Shown piece by piece: positions 5,682 to 8,625 of a stretch of DNA of 8,625 nucleotides. The DNA lies in NCBI GenBank assembly GCA_030833605.1, contig JAURGV010000092.1, forward strand, positions 1-8,625, read 5' to 3'. Source of the stretch: Rhodothermales bacterium (GTDB lineage: Bacteria; Bacteroidota; Rhodothermia; Rhodothermales; UBA10348). Positions within the stretch are counted from its first letter, which is position 1, and every line of letters starts with the position of its first letter. Both the position numbers and the translations under genes were made by a program. The notes under the pieces are model-generated. The model worked only from the letters and a program-made list of their open reading frames with translations. It ran no database searches and was not told the origin of the DNA.

Positions 5682-7013
5682 CTACTCCACCTGTAAAGAT
5701 ACGAAATCTGTGGCGTCAGTTGCATTTGAAGTTGCATCAAACCCACCAAAGAGTACAATTCTGCCATTGTTCAAACGAGTGGCTGTGAGCCCAAACCGTG
5801 GAGTAATGGCGAAAGGGAGGGTGAAGTATGCGTTTGCAGCCTCAATAAATAGTTCGCCTGTTCCAAAGACCACAGTGGGGTCCTCCGCACGTCCCCCAAA
5901 CAAGGCAACCACGCCCGGAGCTACCTGGACGGCTGCATGTCGGATTCTGGGCTCGTTCATAGGGGCGGTAGGCGTGATTTCAATTCCGAATGGACTGGCA
6001 TAATCCATAATAAATGACGTTGGTTTCATTTCGGTGTCGAATCGCAGACCATTGACTAGAAACCGCGTTCCGGTGCTTAATGAAGTACCATCCAATGCGG
6101 TTTGAATGTGACCTGCAATAGGTTCAATAAAGGGTCCCACTGCGGGGGACAGGGCGATGAGTGAATCGTTTCGAAACACGAACGACCGCAGGTCTTGACG
6201 AATGCCAAGTAGGGGAGCGGGCGTGTATTGAACATCACCTCGACCTCCAAGCAGGTCGATCTGAGGTTGTCCATTAACCAGCCGGATAATCGACGTGTGG
6301 TACATGCGCCGAATGGGATCTCCTTTGAATGGAACGGGCGAAAAAGATTGGTCCGAAGGATCGAATAGTTCAACGGGCGAAACCAGGTCAGTTGTTACCG
6401 AAATGTCGCCAAGAACCGCTCCTCCCATAATTAAAACTTTACCGTTGGGTAGAACGGTGGTGGAATGGCCTACCCTAGGGAATATCGAAAAAGCTTTCAG
6501 CGGTTGAAATAGGTTGGCACCGGGGTGTAGCACGTGGGCATCCAAGGATGCCGTATCTCCGGCTCCGGCGTTTCCACCAACCAGTAGCAGGTCGTCGTTT
6601 GCGATTAAAGAAATGGAATGACTCCCGGTCGTAAACGGTAGCGGCGAATTGGGGACGGATTCGTGCGTAAAGGTAAGACGGAAAAAAGAAACCGTATCGA
6701 CACGAGTTGGACCATCGTCAACAAAAGCTTCGATAATGATTTGATTGAGGCCCATGGACAAAGAAATGGGCGCCTTCCATAATCCGGAGCCGGCATCTTT
6801 TGCAAAGGAACCTCGATTGGAGTGGACTTGAGTAACCTCGCGAACGGACGAAACGCGGAGCTCGAGATCGATGGTGTTTTCGACGAGTGCAACGGTTGGA
6901 TTGGGACCAACGACCTCAATGGTTGCTTCTCCAACATCCTGAAAAGCTCTATCACAGCCCGTACCAAACGAGATGATCAAGAGACTGAAAGCAAGCGAGA
7001 AAAACGTCTTCAT
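5682..7013 (-). CDS. Kelch-type beta-propeller lipoprotein with N-terminal Ig-like domain
   Basis: Starting at the ATG at 7013, the 443-residue product has a 19-residue signal peptide with hydrophobic core and the lipobox GTGC (Cys20), so it should be exported and lipid-anchored. Residues 28-115 look like a bacterial Ig-like beta-sandwich. Residues 130-443 carry at least five Kelch-like repeats marked by double glycines after a hydrophobic strand (146-147, 197-198, 256-257, 373-374, 423-424), with matching openings such as GHSTTVLPNGKVLIMGG and RFGLTATRLNNGRIVLFGG. Such propellers usually bind proteins or sugars; no catalytic residues are evident. An upstream in-frame start at 7055 would put 14 residues before the signal peptide and is less likely. 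No Shine-Dalgarno is seen. The gene is first in the minus-strand group that leads to arcA, but a functional link is not shown. Confidence 0.82.
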   Translation of the reverse strand: MKTFFSLAFSLLIISFGTGCDRAFQDVGEATIEVVGPNPTVALVENTIDLELRVSSVREVTQVHSNRGSFAKDAGSGLWKAPISLSMGLNQIIIEAFVDDGPTRVDTVSFFRLTFTHESVPNSPLPFTTGSHSISLIANDDLLLVGGNAGAGDTASLDAHVLHPGANLFQPLKAFSIFPRVGHSTTVLPNGKVLIMGGAVLGDISVTTDLVSPVELFDPSDQSFSPVPFKGDPIRRMYHTSIIRLVNGQPQIDLLGGRGDVQYTPAPLLGIRQDLRSFVFRNDSLIALSPAVGPFIEPIAGHIQTALDGTSLSTGTRFLVNGLRFDTEMKPTSFIMDYASPFGIEITPTAPMNEPRIRHAAVQVAPGVVALFGGRAEDPTVVFGTGELFIEAANAYFTLPFAITPRFGLTATRLNNGRIVLFGGFDATSNATDATDFVSLQVE

Positions 7014-7064
7014 AGGAAAGCGATCGGGTTGGCTGGTGGTACCACAATTCGGCAAATGTGCTCC

Positions 7065-7092
7065 AAAGGGGCATTAGTTTTGCCCCATTTTT
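7065..7092. terminator. Possible terminator hairpin after truA
   Basis: GGGGCA (7068-7073) pairs with TGCCCC (7081-7086) around a 7-nt loop, starting 9 nt beyond the truA stop codon. On the minus strand, the direction of truA transcription, only TTT follows. On the plus strand an ATTTTT tail follows, although no plus-strand gene ends here. It probably separates truA from the Kelch gene, but its efficiency on the minus strand is doubtful. Confidence 0.45.
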
Positions 7093-7094
7093 AG

Positions 7095-7832
7095 TTAGTA
7101 AACCACTTTTTCCAATGAAAGGCCATGCGGAGGAGCGGCAAAACCTGCTTGTGTACGATCTTGGGAAGCAATCAGTTGAGGGACGGAGTCCATGTCTCGT
7201 TTTCCCTGGCCGATTTCAATCAAGGTCCCAACAATTGCACGAACCATTCCATGTAGGTAGCGATCGGCCCGAATCACGAAGTCGAAACTACCCGTTTTAT
7301 CCGGGCAAGCCCTCCAAGACGCTTCGGAAATGGTGCAAACCTTGTTTTCGGTGTCCGAAATTACTTTGCAGAACGCCGAAAAATTATGCGTTCCAATTAA
7401 ATGGTTCGCAGCCAAATTCATCCGTTCAAAATCAGGTTCGGGTCGAACATACCATCTGATGGGAGCATCTAATGCAACGGGAAGCGTCGATAAACGGTAC
7501 CGATAGGTGCGGCTTAAGGCATCGAAACGAGCATGGAAACCATCCTGAACCTCTGCAATCGATCGAATTGCAATAGAATTTGGCGTGAGGCCATTTAAGG
7601 ATGCCATCAATCGATGGGAATCAATCGGGAGATCGGTGTGAAAATGAGCGACCTGACCGCTGGCGTGAACCCCTGCATCGGTTCTCCCAGAGCCAACTAT
7701 CGAGACGTTAAATCGTAACGCAGTTTGGAGCGCTGACTCGATGGCGCCCTGAACCGTCGGAAGATTCGGCTGAATCTGCCACCCGTGCCATTCGGTGCCA
7801 TCGTATTCTATGTCTAGGCGATAGGTCGGCAA
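7095..7832 (-). CDS. truA: tRNA pseudouridine(38-40) synthase
   Basis: TruA isomerises uridines 38, 39 and 40 in the anticodon stem-loop of many tRNAs. The 245-residue length is normal. The catalytic aspartate is Asp52 in GSGRTDAGVHA (47-57). Other family landmarks are FHARFDALSRTYRYRL (99-114), LIGTHNFSAF (145-154), HGMVRAIVGTL (194-204) and FAAPPHGLSL (231-240). Position 195 is Gly where homologues often have Asn or His, a mild variation. The start is a TTG codon at 7832-7830, supported by a GGAG (7843-7840 on the minus strand) with a 7-nt spacer; no in-frame ATG is available near the N-terminus. It is transcribed away from aroK across a spacer of about 50 bp and is followed by a small hairpin. 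Confidence 0.95.
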   Translation of the reverse strand: MPTYRLDIEYDGTEWHGWQIQPNLPTVQGAIESALQTALRFNVSIVGSGRTDAGVHASGQVAHFHTDLPIDSHRLMASLNGLTPNSIAIRSIAEVQDGFHARFDALSRTYRYRLSTLPVALDAPIRWYVRPEPDFERMNLAANHLIGTHNFSAFCKVISDTENKVCTISEASWRACPDKTGSFDFVIRADRYLHGMVRAIVGTLIEIGQGKRDMDSVPQLIASQDRTQAGFAAPPHGLSLEKVVY

Positions 7833-7839
7833 ACCTTCA

Positions 7840-7843
7840 CTCC
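7840..7843 (-). promoter_or_regulatory. Shine-Dalgarno site that supports the TTG start of truA
   Basis: GGAG on the minus strand lies 7 nt before the TTG codon at 7832. Its good spacing is the reason to accept the non-ATG start. Confidence 0.6.
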
Positions 7844-7867
7844 GTACCTTGAGGTGCTTTTAAAAAC

Positions 7868-7873
7868 AGGAGA
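7868..7873 (+). promoter_or_regulatory. Shine-Dalgarno site of aroK
   Basis: AGGAGA lies 9 nt before the ATG at 7883 and 6 nt before an in-frame TTG at 7880. It is the clearest ribosome binding site in the window. Spacing allows either codon; ATG is preferred. Confidence 0.75.
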
Positions 7874-7882
7874 ACTAGATTG

Positions 7883-8434
7883 ATGCCACCCGTACAGCGA
7901 ATTTACATGACGGGTTTCATGGGTGTAGGAAAATCTTCTGTAACGCCGCGCGTTGCAAAACGATTGGGATTTTCCTCTGTGGATCTGGACGAAGAGATTG
8001 TCCAGCATCTGGGTATGTCTGTGCCAGGTATTTTCGAGGTACTAGGCGAGGAGGTTTTTAGGGAAACAGAGTGGGATTTACTGCAGAAATATGCACGGCA
8101 ACCCGCCATAGTGGTCTCGCTTGGAGGAGGTGCCTTGGGAAACCCGCACGCCTTGAACCTGTGTTTAGAAACAGGTTTGTTGATTTATTTAAAGGCTGGT
8201 CCGGTGGCTTTGGCCAGAAGATTGGCAAAATCAAGGCAAACGCGGCCCAAACTGTTCGGGCCCAACGGACAAATGCTCACCGGCGAGGACTTGGAGCATC
8301 GTGTCCGGACGCTACTAGCCGAACGGGCGAGTGTCTATGAGCAGGCCGAAATTATTATTCCGGTTGATGGCCTTTCTACGTCTCAAATCGCGGACAAAGT
8401 GTTATACGCCATCCAAAAAAATTCCAAAGGCTAG
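7883..8434 (+). CDS. aroK: Shikimate kinase
   Basis: AroK phosphorylates shikimate at the 3-hydroxyl with ATP, the fifth step of the shikimate (chorismate) pathway, in the cytoplasm. The 183-residue product has the Walker A loop GFMGVGKS (11-18). The DxD pair Asp34/Asp36 (VDLDEE) handles magnesium and shikimate. Arg60 lies in VFRETE, the GGGA turn is at 81-84, the lid arginine is in TRPKL (Arg121), and the LLAERASVY segment (144-152) carries the conserved Arg-x3-Tyr. The start is set at the ATG at 7883, behind a good AGGAGA; the TTG directly before it would add one residue. The gene diverges from truA. Its 3' end appears to overlap the start of recQ, so the two are probably co-transcribed. 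Confidence 0.95.
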   Translation: MPPVQRIYMTGFMGVGKSSVTPRVAKRLGFSSVDLDEEIVQHLGMSVPGIFEVLGEEVFRETEWDLLQKYARQPAIVVSLGGGALGNPHALNLCLETGLLIYLKAGPVALARRLAKSRQTRPKLFGPNGQMLTGEDLEHRVRTLLAERASVYEQAEIIIPVDGLSTSQIADKVLYAIQKNSKG

Positions 8435-8625
8435 GGCCCTGCTTTTCCACTATTGGGGGTACGAGTCGTTTCGACCGCTTCAAGAAGAAATCGTTTCGCA
8501 AATTGTAGATGGAACGGACGTGTTGGCCCTTTTGCCTACCGGGGCGGGAAAATCAATCTGTTTCCAAGTGCCAGGCCTTGTTTTGGGCGGAATTACGCTG
8601 GTCGTGTCCCCCTTGATCGCTTTGA
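8367..8625 (+). CDS. recQ: ATP-dependent DNA helicase RecQ, 5' part only
   Basis: This frame runs open off the right edge, giving 86 codons from the ATG at 8367. The segment YWGYESFRPLQEE (29-41) is the RecQ motif 0 with its adenine-sensing Gln39. LPTGAGKS (56-63) is motif I with the ATP-binding Lys62, and VVSPLIAL (79-86) is motif Ia. RecQ unwinds DNA 3' to 5' in recombination and repair. The start is uncertain. The ATG at 8367 (or TTG at 8364) lies inside aroK and gives a 68-71 nt overlap. The only later options before motif 0 are non-standard codons, such as the CTG at 8439, which sits 8 nt behind an AAAGG. Helicase and RQC domains, if present, lie beyond the window. Confidence 0.9.
   Translation, partial: MAFLRLKSRTKCYTPSKKIPKARALLFHYWGYESFRPLQEEIVSQIVDGTDVLALLPTGAGKSICFQVPGLVLGGITLVVSPLIAL

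Noticed and set aside
5620..6003. 127-residue plus-strand open frame opposite the Kelch gene
   Set aside because: It is the antisense shadow of a clearly coding minus-strand gene and shows no domain or signal peptide of its own.
7058..7459. 133-residue plus-strand open frame opposite truA
   Set aside because: truA on the minus strand has complete family motifs, and the opposite frame has no recognisable feature.
7833..7879. Search for a riboswitch or small RNA in the truA/aroK spacer
   Set aside because: The spacer is too short and has no stable stem. Only ribosome binding sites are evident.

Overview
The window looks like a chromosomal segment of a Gram-negative bacterium with medium GC content. 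It carries an outer-membrane barrel protein of the PorV/PorQ type, two predicted lipoproteins, a YpdA-type bacillithiol-disulfide reductase, and a gene set with few clear Shine-Dalgarno sequences. Together these suggest the Fibrobacterota-Chlorobi-Bacteroidota group, for example Bacteroidota, Rhodothermota or Balneolota. This placement is inferred from family distribution; no marker gene was searched.

Layout. (1) Positions 1-440, plus strand: the 3' end of an outer-membrane beta-barrel gene, followed by a very strong intrinsic terminator (476-516). (2) Positions 523-2688, plus strand: a lipoprotein with seven CXXCH haem motifs fused to about seven TPR repeats. It meets the next block tail to tail, with only 3 bp between the two stop codons. 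(3) Positions 2692-7013, minus strand, transcribed right to left: a Kelch-type propeller lipoprotein, a 60-residue two-helix membrane protein, arginine deiminase (arcA), tRNA adenosine deaminase (tadA) and a YpdA-like flavoprotein. The last three are tightly packed (a 4-base ATGA overlap, then a 12-nt gap) and are almost certainly one operon. The first two may belong to it (gaps of 50 and 37 nt). (4) Positions 7095-7832, minus strand: truA. (5) From 7883, plus strand: aroK, then the 5' end of recQ, which runs off the window. truA and aroK diverge from a spacer of about 50 bp.

How the genes fit together. tadA and truA modify tRNA (inosine 34 and pseudouridine 38-40). aroK belongs to aromatic amino-acid synthesis and recQ to DNA repair. 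The arginine deiminase stands alone, without arcB, arcC or arcD in view, so its metabolic role is open. The YpdA-like protein points to low-molecular-weight thiol redox balance, but it lacks the cysteine described as active in Staphylococcus aureus YpdA. The haem-TPR lipoprotein is probably an electron carrier at the cell envelope.

I see no mobile element, CRISPR array, tRNA or rRNA gene, phage gene or defence island, and no convincing undescribed multi-gene system. The best leads are the lone arcA-tadA-ypdA operon, the valine replacement in YpdA, the terminator pressed against the start of the cytochrome gene, and the recQ start that seems to lie inside aroK. No gap between genes exceeds 300 bases.
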